A stretch of 64,000 nt of DNA from Ruminococcaceae bacterium UBA4871 (GTDB lineage Bacteria > Bacillota > Clostridia > Oscillospirales > Acutalibacteraceae), in contig DHDR01000029.1 in the NCBI GenBank assembly GCA_002399445.1, positions 5,574 through 69,573 on the forward strand, read 5' to 3'. Shown in pieces: positions 43,456 to 54,368 of this stretch (its first letter is position 1; each line of letters opens with the position of its first letter). Made by a program: the position numbers and the translations under genes. The notes under the pieces are model-generated. The model ran no database searches. It worked only from the letters and a program-made list of their open reading frames with translations, and was not told where the DNA came from.

Positions 43456-45573
43456 TCAATTATCCTTTTTTGTGCGGGCAGAAACAATCTTTTCAGAAAT
43501 GTTCTTCGGCACTTCTGCATAGTGGTCAGGCTCCATTGTAAACTGGCCGCGGCCCTGCGTTTTGGAACGCATGTCCGTTGCATAGCCAAACATTTCAGAC
43601 AGCGGAACCATTGCATGGATCTGCTGAGCGCCATGGATTGCATCCATACCCTCGATCATCCCGCGGCGGGAATTTAAGTCGCCGATAATATCGCCCATGT
43701 ATTCATCCGGAACGGTAACGGTAACTTTCATGACAGGCTCCATAATAACCGGATCCGCTTTACGCATAGCATCTTTAAATGCCATAGAACCAGCAATCTT
43801 AAATGCCATTTCAGAGGAGTCTACTTCATGATAAGAACCATCATACAGTTCAACTTTTACATCGACAACATTGTAACCTGCAACAACGCCGCTCTGCATA
43901 GCACCCTGGATACCAGTATCAACTGCCGGAATATACTCTTTCGGGATCGAGCCGCCGACGGTGACATTATCAAATTCGTAACCTTCCCCGGGATTCGGGA
44001 AAACACGGATTTTAACATGGCCATACTGCCCTTTACCACCGGACTGACGCACATATTTGCACTCTACATCCGCTGGCTTCCGAATCGTTTCCTTGTAAGC
44101 GACCTGCGGCTTACCAACATTGGCCTCAACATGGAATTCACGCATCAAACGGTCAACAATAATTTCCAGATGAAGCTCACCCATACCGGCAATAATTGTC
44201 TGGCCCGTCTCCTGATCGGTGTAAGCTTTGAAAGTCGGATCTTCTTCTGCCAGCTTTGCCAGAGCAATTGTCATTTTTTCCTGACCGGCTTTTGTCTTTG
44301 GTTCAATTGCAACACGGATAACCGGATCCGGGAACTCCATGGACTCCAGAACCACTGGGTGCTTTTCATCACATAGGGTATCGCCCGTTGTCGTGTGTTT
44401 AACCCCAATTGCTGCTGCAATATCACCGGCATAAACCGTATCCAAATCCTGGCGATGGTTTGCATGCATTTGAAGAATACGGCCAATTCGTTCGTCGCAA
44501 TCTTTTGTGGAGTTGTAAACCGTATCGCCGGCATCCATTTTGCCGGAATAGACACGGAAATAGCACAGTTTTCCCACAAACGGATCGGTCGCAATTTTAA
44601 ATGCAAGAGCTGAGAAAGGCTCATCATCAGATGCATGACGGTCTTCCTCTTCTCCAGTATCAGGATTTGTTCCCCGGATAGCTGGAACATCTGTTGGAGC
44701 CGGCATATAGTCCACAATGGCATCCAACAATTTCTGAACACCCTTATTTTTATAAGATGTCCCGCAGGTGACAACAACCAGTTTGTTTTCAATAGTTGCC
44801 TTACGAAGAGTGGAGACAATCTCTTCCTTCGTGATTTCTTCACCAGAAAGATATTTTTCCATCAGCGCATCGTCCTGCTCTGCGACATGCTCGATCATTT
44901 CCGTGCGGTACTGCTCGGCTTTTTCACGCATATCTTCCGGAATCTCTTCGACACGCATATCATTGCCCATCTCATCATAATAAACGTCAGCCGTCATGTT
45001 GACAAGGTCAATAATACCGCGGAAAGAATCCTCTGCACCAATTGGCAGCTGAATCGGAACCGGTACACAATTTAAGCGGTCCTTCATCATGTCAATGACA
45101 TTATAAAAATCGGCACCCATAATGTCCATTTTATTAACATACGCCATACGCGGCACACCAAACTGCTCAGCTTGACGCCAAACCGTCTCAGACTGGGGCT
45201 CCACGCCGCCCTTTGCTGCAAAAACGGTAACTGAACCGTCCAGCACACGCAAAGAACGCTCCACTTCAACTGTAAAGTCAACGTGCCCTGGGGTGTCGAT
45301 AATATTGATTCGATAATCTCTATTTTTATCAGGGTCACCAAAGTATTCACTGTGCGTCCAAAAACAAGTCGTCGCGGCAGAAGTAATGGTGATACCGCGC
45401 TCCTGTTCTTCAGCCATCCAGTCCATGGTGGCCGCGCCATCATGCACTTCACCGATCTTATGGTTAACACCGGTGTAGTACAGGATACGTTCTGTTGTAG
45501 TCGTTTTACCGGCATCAATGTGTGCCATGATACCAATATTACGAGTTTTTTCAAGTGGTACCTGCCTAGGCAT
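43456..45573 (-). CDS. fusA: elongation factor G
   Basis: The 705-residue translocase has MAHIDAGKTTTTERIL (P-loop), the switch I region ERGITITSAATTCF, DTPGHVDF and NKMD, and domains II-V including YKETIRKPADVECKYVRQSG. It drives ribosome translocation. It lies 51 bases after rpsG and 93 bases before tuf, in the conserved str operon order. Confidence 0.99.
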   Translation of the reverse strand: MPRQVPLEKTRNIGIMAHIDAGKTTTTERILYYTGVNHKIGEVHDGAATMDWMAEEQERGITITSAATTCFWTHSEYFGDPDKNRDYRINIIDTPGHVDFTVEVERSLRVLDGSVTVFAAKGGVEPQSETVWRQAEQFGVPRMAYVNKMDIMGADFYNVIDMMKDRLNCVPVPIQLPIGAEDSFRGIIDLVNMTADVYYDEMGNDMRVEEIPEDMREKAEQYRTEMIEHVAEQDDALMEKYLSGEEITKEEIVSTLRKATIENKLVVVTCGTSYKNKGVQKLLDAIVDYMPAPTDVPAIRGTNPDTGEEEDRHASDDEPFSALAFKIATDPFVGKLCYFRVYSGKMDAGDTVYNSTKDCDERIGRILQMHANHRQDLDTVYAGDIAAAIGVKHTTTGDTLCDEKHPVVLESMEFPDPVIRVAIEPKTKAGQEKMTIALAKLAEEDPTFKAYTDQETGQTIIAGMGELHLEIIVDRLMREFHVEANVGKPQVAYKETIRKPADVECKYVRQSGGKGQYGHVKIRVFPNPGEGYEFDNVTVGGSIPKEYIPAVDTGIQGAMQSGVVAGYNVVDVKVELYDGSYHEVDSSEMAFKIAGSMAFKDAMRKADPVIMEPVMKVTVTVPDEYMGDIIGDLNSRRGMIEGMDAIHGAQQIHAMVPLSEMFGYATDMRSKTQGRGQFTMEPDHYAEVPKNISEKIVSARTKKDN

Positions 45574-45624
45574 TCATTACCCTCCATTCGTTCTGCAAAC
45601 ATTCTGCAGGCGCTTGTAGCACAA

Positions 45625-46095
45625 TTACCATCTGTAATGTGCAAACGCCCTGTTTGCTTCAGCCATCTTGTGCGTATCATCGCGCTTCTTGGCTGCGCCG
45701 CCGGCACCATTGACTGCATCCATAATTTCGGCTGCAAGTCTTTCTTTCATGGTACGCTCAGAACGTTGGCGGGAATACGTGGTCATCCAACGCAGGCCCA
45801 GTGTCTGGCGCCGCTCAGGGCGCACCTCCATCGGGACCTGATAGGTAGAACCGCCTACACGGCGAGCTTTTACTTCCAGAGAAGGCATGACATTCTCCAT
45901 GGCAGCTTCAAAAACTTCCAAGGGATCTTTTCCCGTCTTCTCTTTAATAATATCGAAAGCGCCGTAAACGATTTTTTGGGCAACGCCCTTCTTACCGTCA
46001 ATCATGATATTATTCACAAGACGTGTGACTAATTTGGAATTATACAGCGGATCGGGCAGCACGTCCCGTTTCGCAATATTGCCTCTTCTTGGCAC
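45625..46095 (-). CDS. rpsG: 30S ribosomal protein S7
   Basis: The 156-residue protein begins MPRRGNIAKRDVLPDPLYNS and ends RAFAHYRW, the usual S7 sequence and length. It is a primary binder of the 16S 3' domain. GTG 46095 is used as start because AAGGAGGGAAGTAAA precedes it; the frame upstream is longer but atypical. Confidence 0.98.
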   Translation of the reverse strand: MPRRGNIAKRDVLPDPLYNSKLVTRLVNNIMIDGKKGVAQKIVYGAFDIIKEKTGKDPLEVFEAAMENVMPSLEVKARRVGGSTYQVPMEVRPERRQTLGLRWMTTYSRQRSERTMKERLAAEIMDAVNGAGGAAKKRDDTHKMAEANRAFAHYRW

Positions 46096-46250
46096 TTTAC
46101 TTCCCTCCTTCACATAAATGATATCATCGGTACTCGAAAATAATACTTCCCGTCTGGCCAGCAAAAGGCGTTATATTAAACGCCGCCGGATATTTCCGCA
46201 AAAACGGAAATCTGCAGCCGTAAGGTTTCTGTCAAATTTTCAGTCCCTGT

Positions 46251-46679
46251 TTACTTGGCAGCTTTTCCTGCCTTGGGGCGCTTTGCGCCGTACTTGGAAC
46301 GAGCCTGCATGCGCTTTGCAACACCCTGCGCATCCAATGTGCCGCGGATGATATGATAACGTACACCAGGCAAGTCCTTGACACGGCCGCCGCGAACCAT
46401 CACAACGGAGTGCTCCTGTAAGTTGTGTCCGACACCGGGAATATAAGCAGTCACTTCCATTCCATTGGAAAGACGCACACGTGCGATTTTCCGCAGGGCA
46501 GAATTTGGCTTTTTCGGTGTAGCCGTCTTCACAGCAGTACAAACGCCGCGCTTTTGCGGAGAGTTCTGATCAATCGCAACACGCTTCTTTGCATTCCAGC
46601 CTTTCAACAGCGCAGGAGCCTTTGCCTTCTTTTCCGCAACTTCACGTCCGGTATGAACCAATTGATTAAATGTGGGCAT
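46251..46679 (-). CDS. rpsL: 30S ribosomal protein S12
   Basis: The 142-residue protein begins MPTFNQLVHTGRE and has the decoding-site segment TPKKPNSALRKIARVRL and YIPGVGHNLQEHSVV. Residues where streptomycin resistance changes occur (PKKPNSA) look wild type. AGGAGG lies upstream. First gene of the str cluster, 172 bases behind rpoC, with the usual neighbour rplGB/L7Ae-like gene absent. Confidence 0.98.
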   Translation of the reverse strand: MPTFNQLVHTGREVAEKKAKAPALLKGWNAKKRVAIDQNSPQKRGVCTAVKTATPKKPNSALRKIARVRLSNGMEVTAYIPGVGHNLQEHSVVMVRGGRVKDLPGVRYHIIRGTLDAQGVAKRMQARSKYGAKRPKAGKAAK

Positions 46680-46851
46680 AGTACACCTCCTAACTCAAAC
46701 TTAAAACATTTATATGCTATGCAGTCAAAGCTGCCTAACATCTATTTAACACACCGAATCCCACCCTGGCATCCACCGGGGTGGGAAACATCGGTTCAGC
46801 ATAGGAATAGCGCTGAATCGCGCTATACTATCACAATTTGCTATTATACAG
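46680..46851 (-). promoter_or_regulatory. rpoC-rpsL spacer with stems
   Basis: CCCACCCTGG/CCGGGGTGGG and a GATTCAGCGC... stem on the minus strand lie in this spacer. Without T-runs they look more like a leader or processing structure than a terminator. Ribosomal-protein control of the str leader is possible. Confidence 0.35.
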
Positions 46852-49800
46852 CTACACTGCTGTGTTTGTCAAGCCTTCTTCATAATTCTTGGAGGACTCC
46901 GTTTCAAGCTGCACATTTGCATAATGCTTCATGCCAGTGCCGGCCGGAATCAGCTTGCCGATAATAACATTCTCCTTGAGTCCCATCAGAGGATCGACTT
47001 TGCCCTTGATTGCAGCATCGGTCAACACACGGGTGGTCTCTTGGAAAGAGGCAGCGGAAAGGAAAGACTCTGTTGCCAGCGAAGCTTTGGTAATGCCCAG
47101 CAGAGTTGGTGAACAGGTTGCTTCCCGCAAATTGCTTTCGCCTGCCGCAATGCGGTCGCGAATTGTTTGATTTGCTGACTGAAATGCTGTTTTCTCCACC
47201 AAAGCACTTGGCAGCAAATCGGTATCCCCTGCATCTTCAATACGGACTTTCTTCATCATCTGGCGCACAATGACTTCAATGTGCTTGTCATTAATATCAA
47301 CACCCTGCAAACGATAAACACGCTGAACTTCTTCAATCAAATAATCCTGCACCGCTTCGGTACCGCTGATTGCCAAAACGTCATGCGGATTGACAGAACC
47401 TTCTGTCAGGCACGTGCCCGCATTGACTTTTTGCCCTTCCTGTACCGTGATGTGAGAGCCAAACGGAATCAGATAACTCTTAGACCGCCCATCATCAGCA
47501 GTTACAACCACATGGCGGTTTTTCTTAATATCTTCAAAGGAAATCGTACCGCTGAGTTCGCTGATAATTGCCAGATGCTTTGGCTTGCGAGCCTCAAACA
47601 ATTCTTCAACACGCGGAAGACCCTGTGTAATATCTTCAGCATTTGCAACGCCGCCGGTATGGAAGGTACGCATCGTCAGCTGCGTGCCAGGTTCACCAAT
47701 GGACTGCGCTGCAACGGTGCCCACTGCTTCACCGACTGTTACTTCTGTACCGGTAGCAAGATTCAGTCCATAGCACTTCTTGCACACACCATATTTGGAC
47801 TGGCAGCCGAGGATGGAGCGGATTTTAATGCGTTTGACACCGTGGTCCACAATAATGTCCGCATCTGCATCGGTCATCAGCTTGTTCTTGCTGACCAGCA
47901 CTTCCCCAGTCTTGTCATCCACGAAATCTTCTGTAAGGTAGCGGCCAACCAGCCGCTCATGCAGAGATTCAATGACTTCGCTGCCTTCCTTAATATCGTA
48001 AATTTCAAGTCCATCTGTTGTGCCACAGTCATCCTCACGGATAATAACATCCTGAGAAACATCGACCAAGCGGCGTGTCAAATATCCGGAATCCGCTGTA
48101 CGCAAAGCTGTATCTGTCAAGCCTTTACGGGCACCGCGCGAAGAAATGAAGTATTCCAAAATGTTCAGGCCCTCACGGTAATTCGCACGGATTGGAACTT
48201 CAATGGTTTCACCGGAAGTATTGGCAATCAATCCACGCATACCTGCCAACTGACGAATCTGGCTCATGGAACCACGGGCGCCGGAATCCGCCATCATAAA
48301 GATCGGGTTATACCGGTCAAGGTTCTTCTGCAATGCATCAGAAACCTCATCTGTTGCCTTGTTCCATGTACTGATAACTGCCGCGTGCCGCTCAGCATCA
48401 GACAGGAAACCATTTTTGTACTGGTCGGAAATCGAGTCAATGCGTTGGTCCGTTTTTTGCAGGATTTCTTTCTTCTGCGGCGGAATCGTCGCATCACAAA
48501 CAGCAACGGTAATACCGGATAAAGTAGAATACTTATAACCCTGTGCTTTAATACAATCCAAGACTTCACTGGTTTTGGACGTACCATGCTTCTTAATGCA
48601 TCTTTCAATGATATTGCCAAGCTGTTTCTTTCCAACCAAAAAGTCGACTTCAAATTTAAAGAGATTCTCCGGCTTCGACCGGTCCACAAATCCAAGATCC
48701 TGCGGAATCGGACGGTTAAAGATGATCTTGCCAACCGTTGTATCAACTAACGCTTCTTTTTGTTCTCCGTTGACTTCAATGTAGCGGCGCACTTTAATCT
48801 TTGCGTGAAGCTCAATCACTTTCGCATCATAAGCCATGGTCGCTTCATCGACATCCTTAAAGATTTTGCCTTCGCCCTTTTCACCGTCACGGTCAAGTGT
48901 CAGCCAGTAGGAACCCAAAATCATATCCTGAGTCGGCACGGTAACCGGTTTCCCGTCGGAAGGTTTCAGCAAGTTGCCGGCTGCCAGCATTAGGAATCGG
49001 GCTTCTGCCTGTGCTTCACAGGAAAGCGGCACATGCACAGCCATCTGGTCACCATCAAAGTCCGCATTGTAAGCGGTGCAGGCCAGCGGGTGAAGCTTCA
49101 TTGCACGGCCATCAACCAGCACCGGTTCAAATGCCTGAATACCCAGACGGTGCAGGGTAGGTGCACGGTTCAACAGCACAGGATGGTTTTTAATCACAAT
49201 TTCCAACGCATCCCAAACTTCAGGCTTCGCACGTTCCACAGCTTTACGGGCAGCTTTGATATTTCCCTCTGTACCAGTCTCAACCAAGCGTTTCATGACA
49301 AACGGTTTAAAGAGTTCCAGTGCCATTTCTTTCGGTAAACCGCACTGATACATTTTCAGTTCCGGACCAACTGCAATAACAGAACGGCCGGAATAGTCAA
49401 CACGTTTGCCCAGCAAATTCTGACGAAAACGTCCCTGCTTGCCTTTCAGCAAATCAGACAGAGATTTCAGCGGACGGTTGTTCGGACCGGTTACCGGTCT
49501 GCCGCGGCGTCCATTGTCGATTAAGGCGTCCACAGCCTCCTGCAGCATGCGCTTTTCATTACGGACAATGATATCCGGCGCGTGCAGGTCCAGCAGTCGG
49601 GCAAGGCGGTTATTTCGGTTAATGACACGGCGGTAAAGATCATTCAAATCAGAAGTAGCAAAGCGGCCGCCGTCAAGCTGCACCATCGGCCGCAAATCCG
49701 GCGGAATGACTGGAACAACATCCAAGATCATCCACTCCGGGCGGTTTCCGGACTGACGGAACGCCTCCACAACTTCCAAACGCTTCAGAATCCTGACGCG

Positions 49801-50406
49801 CTTTTGCCCTGACGCATTTTCCAACCCAGACCGCAGTTCTGCCGATTCTTTGTCGAGGTCAATTTCTTTCAGTAATTTTTTAATTGCCTCGGCACCCATA
49901 CCGGCCTGAAAATCGTCTTCATATTTTTCACGCAGATCACGGTACTCTTTTTCCGTCAACAGCTGCTTTTTCTGCAGTTCACGAACAGGACCGGGATCTG
50001 TCACAATATAGCTGGCAAAATACAGGACCTTTTCCAGCATGCGCGGAGAAATATCCAGAATCAGCCCCATGCGGGACGGAATTCCTTTAAAATACCAAAT
50101 GTGAGACACCGGAGCAGCCAGCTTAATGTGGCCCATGCGCTCACGGCGGACTTTTGCGCGTGTCACTTCAACGCCGCAGCGTTCACAGATTTTGCCCTTG
50201 TAGCGAATACGCTTGTATTTGCCGCAGTGGCATTCCCAGTCTTTTGTCGGCCCAAAAATACGCTCACAAAACAGTCCGTCACGTTCCGGTTTCAAAGTGC
50301 GGTAATTGATTGTTTCCGGTTTTTTGACTTCGCCGTGAGACCATTCCAATATTTTTTCAGGAGAAGCAAGGCCTATTTTTATCGATTCCAGTGTATTAAA
50401 TTCCAT
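46852..50406 (-). CDS. rpoC: RNA polymerase subunit beta-prime
   Basis: The 1184-residue subunit has the N-terminal zinc site (CHCGKYKRIRYKGKICERCG), the catalytic NADFDGDQMAVHVPL, bridge-helix and trigger-loop regions (GARGSMSQIRQLAGMRG and EPGTQLTMRTFHTGG) and the second zinc site with CKKCYG. It is catalytic and pairs with the beta subunit encoded 17 bases upstream. Confidence 0.99.
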   Translation of the reverse strand: MEFNTLESIKIGLASPEKILEWSHGEVKKPETINYRTLKPERDGLFCERIFGPTKDWECHCGKYKRIRYKGKICERCGVEVTRAKVRRERMGHIKLAAPVSHIWYFKGIPSRMGLILDISPRMLEKVLYFASYIVTDPGPVRELQKKQLLTEKEYRDLREKYEDDFQAGMGAEAIKKLLKEIDLDKESAELRSGLENASGQKRVRILKRLEVVEAFRQSGNRPEWMILDVVPVIPPDLRPMVQLDGGRFATSDLNDLYRRVINRNNRLARLLDLHAPDIIVRNEKRMLQEAVDALIDNGRRGRPVTGPNNRPLKSLSDLLKGKQGRFRQNLLGKRVDYSGRSVIAVGPELKMYQCGLPKEMALELFKPFVMKRLVETGTEGNIKAARKAVERAKPEVWDALEIVIKNHPVLLNRAPTLHRLGIQAFEPVLVDGRAMKLHPLACTAYNADFDGDQMAVHVPLSCEAQAEARFLMLAAGNLLKPSDGKPVTVPTQDMILGSYWLTLDRDGEKGEGKIFKDVDEATMAYDAKVIELHAKIKVRRYIEVNGEQKEALVDTTVGKIIFNRPIPQDLGFVDRSKPENLFKFEVDFLVGKKQLGNIIERCIKKHGTSKTSEVLDCIKAQGYKYSTLSGITVAVCDATIPPQKKEILQKTDQRIDSISDQYKNGFLSDAERHAAVISTWNKATDEVSDALQKNLDRYNPIFMMADSGARGSMSQIRQLAGMRGLIANTSGETIEVPIRANYREGLNILEYFISSRGARKGLTDTALRTADSGYLTRRLVDVSQDVIIREDDCGTTDGLEIYDIKEGSEVIESLHERLVGRYLTEDFVDDKTGEVLVSKNKLMTDADADIIVDHGVKRIKIRSILGCQSKYGVCKKCYGLNLATGTEVTVGEAVGTVAAQSIGEPGTQLTMRTFHTGGVANAEDITQGLPRVEELFEARKPKHLAIISELSGTISFEDIKKNRHVVVTADDGRSKSYLIPFGSHITVQEGQKVNAGTCLTEGSVNPHDVLAISGTEAVQDYLIEEVQRVYRLQGVDINDKHIEVIVRQMMKKVRIEDAGDTDLLPSALVEKTAFQSANQTIRDRIAAGESNLREATCSPTLLGITKASLATESFLSAASFQETTRVLTDAAIKGKVDPLMGLKENVIIGKLIPAGTGMKHYANVQLETESSKNYEEGLTNTAV

Positions 50407-50423
50407 GTAGCAAAATCCCCCTG

Positions 50424-53400
50424 TCAGTCTGCCTTATCGATGTCATCCAGTGAAATATCGCTTGAATCCTCATCTTCTGTTATATTTTCATCATCGCCGG
50501 AATCGAAGCCGTTCTTATCTGCAGGGGCATCAGGGCCGTCACAAGGCGTACCATCAGCATTATTCACAGAGTAGCCCTCCAGATTGTCAGCAACATTCGG
50601 CTCATCGAAGTTCTTATTGGGTGAAAAACCCACATCATCGTCATCATCAAAGTTCTGACGAAGGTCAATTTCCTTATTATCCTTATCTAAAACTTTCATG
50701 TCCAAAGCAAGACTCTGAAGTTCCTTAATCAAGACTTTGAAAGATTCCGGAACACCCGGTTTCGGGATGTTCTGTCCTTTAACGATTGCCTCGTAGGTTT
50801 TCACACGGCCGACAACATCATCCGACTTCACAGTAAGAATTTCCTGCAGGGTATAAGCGGCGCCGTATGCTTCCAGCGCCCAAACCTCCATTTCGCCGAA
50901 ACGCTGGCCGCCAAATTGTGCTTTACCACCCAAAGGCTGCTGCGTAACCAGAGAATAAGGGCCGGTTGAACGCGCATGCATCTTATCATCAACCAAATGA
51001 TGCAGCTTGAGGTAATACATAATGCCGACTGTGACTGGATTATCAAAGTATTCACCGGTGCGTCCGTCACGCAGCCAGAACTTTCCGTCCTCGCTCATGT
51101 GGGCTTCCCGGAAAAGCGCACGGATGTCCTCTTCATGGGCACCGTCAAAGACAGGCGTCATCACTTTCCAGCCAAGTGCTTTGGCAGCCATACCAAGGTG
51201 TACTTCCAGCACCTGCCCGATATTCATACGGGAAGGCACACCCAGTGGATTCAGGACAATATCCAGCGGCGTACCATCCGGCAGATAGGGCATATCCTCA
51301 ACCGGCAGGATACGGGAAACAACGCCCTTATTTCCGTGCCGGCCCGCCATCTTATCCCCGACAGAAATCTTACGCTTCTGCGCAATGTAGCACCGAACAA
51401 CTTTATTGACACCAGGACTAAGCTCGTCCCGGCTGTTTTCGCGGGTAAAGACCTTCACATCAACAACAATGCCGTATTCGCCATGCGGTACGCGAAGAGA
51501 AGTATCCCGGACTTCACGGGCCTTTTCTCCGAAAATTGCACGCAGGAGACGGTCTTCAGCCGTTAACTCTGTTTCGCCTTTTGGGGTAACCTTGCCAACC
51601 AAAATATCACCGGCATGGACTTCAGCTCCCACGCGGATAATGCCATTGTCATCCAAATCGCGCAGCATGTCTTCATTGACATTAGGAATATCCCGTGTGA
51701 TTTCTTCCGGCCCAAGCTTGGTATCGCGGGCTTCCGTTTCATGCTCTTCAATATGAATGGAAGTAAAGACATCTTCGCGGACAACTTTTTCACTAATCAG
51801 AACAGCATCCTCATAGTTGTAACCTTCCCACGTCATAAAGCCGATCAGCACATTCCTGCCCAGAGAAATCTCTCCGTCTTTTGTCGCAGGACCATCCGCA
51901 ATCACATCTCCGACATTAACGCGGTCATTTTGGTCCACAACCGGCACCTGATTGAAGCAGGTACCCGAGTTGGAACGCAGGAACTTAATAATCGGATAGA
52001 CATCAATATCTCCATCATCGGTTATCACACGGACTTCATTTGCGCTGACGCTCTTTACCACTCCGGCACGTTTGCACAGCACACAGGCACCGGAATCAAC
52101 GCCGGCTTTATATTCCATGCCAGTACCAACAATCGGCGATTCTGTTTTAATCAGCGGCACAGCCTGCCGCTGCATGTTGGAACCCATCAAGGCACGGTTC
52201 GTATCATCATTTTCCAAGAATGGAATCATTGCCGTTGCAACCGAAACAACCATTCGCGGAGAAACATCCATATAATCAACTTTTTCACGTTCTACCACCA
52301 CAAATTGATCGCGGTGGCGGCCATTGACTTTCGCATTCTGAAAATGGCCTTCCTCATCCAGCGGTTCATTTGCCTGCGCCACGATATAGTTGTCCTCTAC
52401 ATCAGCAGTCATATAAACAACGTCGCGGGTAACAACGCCAGTCTTTTTATCAACACGGCGATACGGTGCCTCTATAAAGCCATACTGATTGATACGGGCA
52501 AAAGTAGCAAGGTAAGAAATCAAGCCGATGTTCGGGCCTTCAGGTGTCTCAATAGGGCACATACGGCCGTAATGGGTATAGTGCACATCACGCACTTCAA
52601 ATCCTGCACGATCACGGGACAGGCCCCCGGGGCCGAGAGCAGAGAGACGGCGCTTATGTGTCAGCTCAGCAAGCGGATTTGTCTGGTCCATGAACTGCGA
52701 CAGCGGCGAAGAACCGAAAAACTCTTTAATTGCAGCAACAACCGGACGAATATTAATAAGGGAATGCGGTGTCAAAGTCTCCAGATCCTGTGACTGCAGC
52801 GTCATACGTTCACGAATGACCCGCTCCAAGCGGGAAAAGCCGATGCGGAATTGGTTTTGCAGCAGCTCTCCGACAGAGCGAATCCGACGGTTCCCAAGAT
52901 GGTCAATATCATCCGTTGTTCCCAAACCGACCTGCAGATTGCACATATAACTGATAGAAGCAAAAATATCATCAATAATGATATGCTTTGGAACCAGCTC
53001 ATCCGCATGCGTGCGGACCGCTTCTTTCAAGGCCTCTTCCTCTCCACCGGTCTTTTCCATCAAACTCGCCAGTACGGAATAGCGCACACGCTCACGGATT
53101 CCACATTCCTTTTCAGCATCAAAGCTGATAAAGTCCTGAATATTGACCATGCCATTGGAGATTACCTTGACTTCCTGATCGTTTACCGTTACATAAGCAA
53201 CAGAAACACCTGCATCATCCATTTGGCGGGCAAGATCATGTGAAATAACTTTTCCGGTTTCTGCCATCAGTTCCCCTGTGGAGGGGTTGACAACAGGGCG
53301 GCTGAGAATTTGTCCGGTAATCCGTCCTGCAAGATTTAGCTTTTTATTGTATTTATAACGGCCTACACGGGAAAGATCATAACGGCGGGAATCAAAGAAC

Positions 53401-54179
53401 AGACTATTCAGGTGGGACTGCGCACTTTCCAATGTTGGCGGCTCACTCGGACGAAGTTTTTTGTAAACTTCAAAAAGGGCTTCCTCCGCATTCTTACAGG
53501 AATCCTTTTCCAGGGTCGCATCAATTAAAGCACTGCTGCCAAAGTAGTCACGGATCTCGGCATCCGTGCCCAACCCCAATGCACGGATAAACACTGTGAT
53601 TGGCAGCTTTCGATTTTTATCAATGCGGACATAAAAGACATCGTTGGCATCATTTTCATATTCCAGCCATGCGCCGCGGTTAGGAATCACCGTCGCGCTG
53701 TAAAGTTCCTTACCGGTCTTGTCGTAATCCATTTTATAATAAACACCGGGGGAACGGACCAATTGAGAGACAATAACGCGCTCTGCGCCGTTAATTACAA
53801 AGGTGCCGCTTTCTGTCATAAGGGGAAAGTCACCCATATAAACTTCTGATTCCTTTATTTCACCGCTCTCTCTATTCAGCAGTCGGGCGGTCACGCGAAG
53901 CGGGGCTGCATAAGTCGCATCGCGATCTTTACACTCCATAACAGAATAATTCGGCTTGTCAACATCCAGTTTATAATCCACAAAATCCAGGACGAGGTTG
54001 CCTGTGTAATCGGTAATGCCGGAGACATCCTTGAAAACCTCTTTCAGGCCTTCATGCAGGAACCACTCATACGAGTTTTTTTGAATTTCAATAAGGTTGG
54101 GCATCTGCAGCACCTCATCGATTTTCGCAAAACTCATACGTGTGTTTTTGCCTACCTTCACCGGTTTGACATTCACCAT
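50424..54179 (-). CDS. rpoB: RNA polymerase subunit beta
   Basis: The 1251-residue subunit begins MVNVKPVKVGKNTRMSF. It has the rifampicin region SPLSQFMDQTNPLAELTHKRR followed by LSALGPGGLSRDRAG, all wild-type in appearance, and ends with an acidic tail (DEDSSDISLDDIDKAD). ATG 54179 is preferred over GTG 54191 because GGAG lies about eleven bases before it. It is the first gene after its own promoter; rplJ/rplL are not next to it as is usual. Confidence 0.98.
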   Translation of the reverse strand: MVNVKPVKVGKNTRMSFAKIDEVLQMPNLIEIQKNSYEWFLHEGLKEVFKDVSGITDYTGNLVLDFVDYKLDVDKPNYSVMECKDRDATYAAPLRVTARLLNRESGEIKESEVYMGDFPLMTESGTFVINGAERVIVSQLVRSPGVYYKMDYDKTGKELYSATVIPNRGAWLEYENDANDVFYVRIDKNRKLPITVFIRALGLGTDAEIRDYFGSSALIDATLEKDSCKNAEEALFEVYKKLRPSEPPTLESAQSHLNSLFFDSRRYDLSRVGRYKYNKKLNLAGRITGQILSRPVVNPSTGELMAETGKVISHDLARQMDDAGVSVAYVTVNDQEVKVISNGMVNIQDFISFDAEKECGIRERVRYSVLASLMEKTGGEEEALKEAVRTHADELVPKHIIIDDIFASISYMCNLQVGLGTTDDIDHLGNRRIRSVGELLQNQFRIGFSRLERVIRERMTLQSQDLETLTPHSLINIRPVVAAIKEFFGSSPLSQFMDQTNPLAELTHKRRLSALGPGGLSRDRAGFEVRDVHYTHYGRMCPIETPEGPNIGLISYLATFARINQYGFIEAPYRRVDKKTGVVTRDVVYMTADVEDNYIVAQANEPLDEEGHFQNAKVNGRHRDQFVVVEREKVDYMDVSPRMVVSVATAMIPFLENDDTNRALMGSNMQRQAVPLIKTESPIVGTGMEYKAGVDSGACVLCKRAGVVKSVSANEVRVITDDGDIDVYPIIKFLRSNSGTCFNQVPVVDQNDRVNVGDVIADGPATKDGEISLGRNVLIGFMTWEGYNYEDAVLISEKVVREDVFTSIHIEEHETEARDTKLGPEEITRDIPNVNEDMLRDLDDNGIIRVGAEVHAGDILVGKVTPKGETELTAEDRLLRAIFGEKAREVRDTSLRVPHGEYGIVVDVKVFTRENSRDELSPGVNKVVRCYIAQKRKISVGDKMAGRHGNKGVVSRILPVEDMPYLPDGTPLDIVLNPLGVPSRMNIGQVLEVHLGMAAKALGWKVMTPVFDGAHEEDIRALFREAHMSEDGKFWLRDGRTGEYFDNPVTVGIMYYLKLHHLVDDKMHARSTGPYSLVTQQPLGGKAQFGGQRFGEMEVWALEAYGAAYTLQEILTVKSDDVVGRVKTYEAIVKGQNIPKPGVPESFKVLIKELQSLALDMKVLDKDNKEIDLRQNFDDDDDVGFSPNKNFDEPNVADNLEGYSVNNADGTPCDGPDAPADKNGFDSGDDENITEDEDSSDISLDDIDKAD

Positions 54180-54339
54180 TGGCTCAATCACTCCAATCCT
54201 TTATTTAAGAGCCGCCTATCCGTGTACGTCCTTTTTCATCATATTCTGCATACAATTTCTCTTGCCTTTTCCATTATGTTGTGCTATGATAAAAGCGGTT
54301 AAGAGATAGGCATACTATTCTATGATGATGCAGTTTAAT

Positions 54340-54368
54340 ATTGTATTCCATTTTTTTTTGTTTGTCAA
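54340..54368 (-). promoter_or_regulatory. promoter of rpoBC
   Basis: TTGACA (54368-54363), 17-base A-rich spacer, TACAAT (54345-54340) on the minus strand, 160 bases before rpoB. Confidence 0.8.

Noticed and set aside
47281..48522. 413-residue open frame antisense to rpoC
   Set aside because: It mirrors the codon bias of rpoC, has no ribosome site and matches nothing; a shadow frame.
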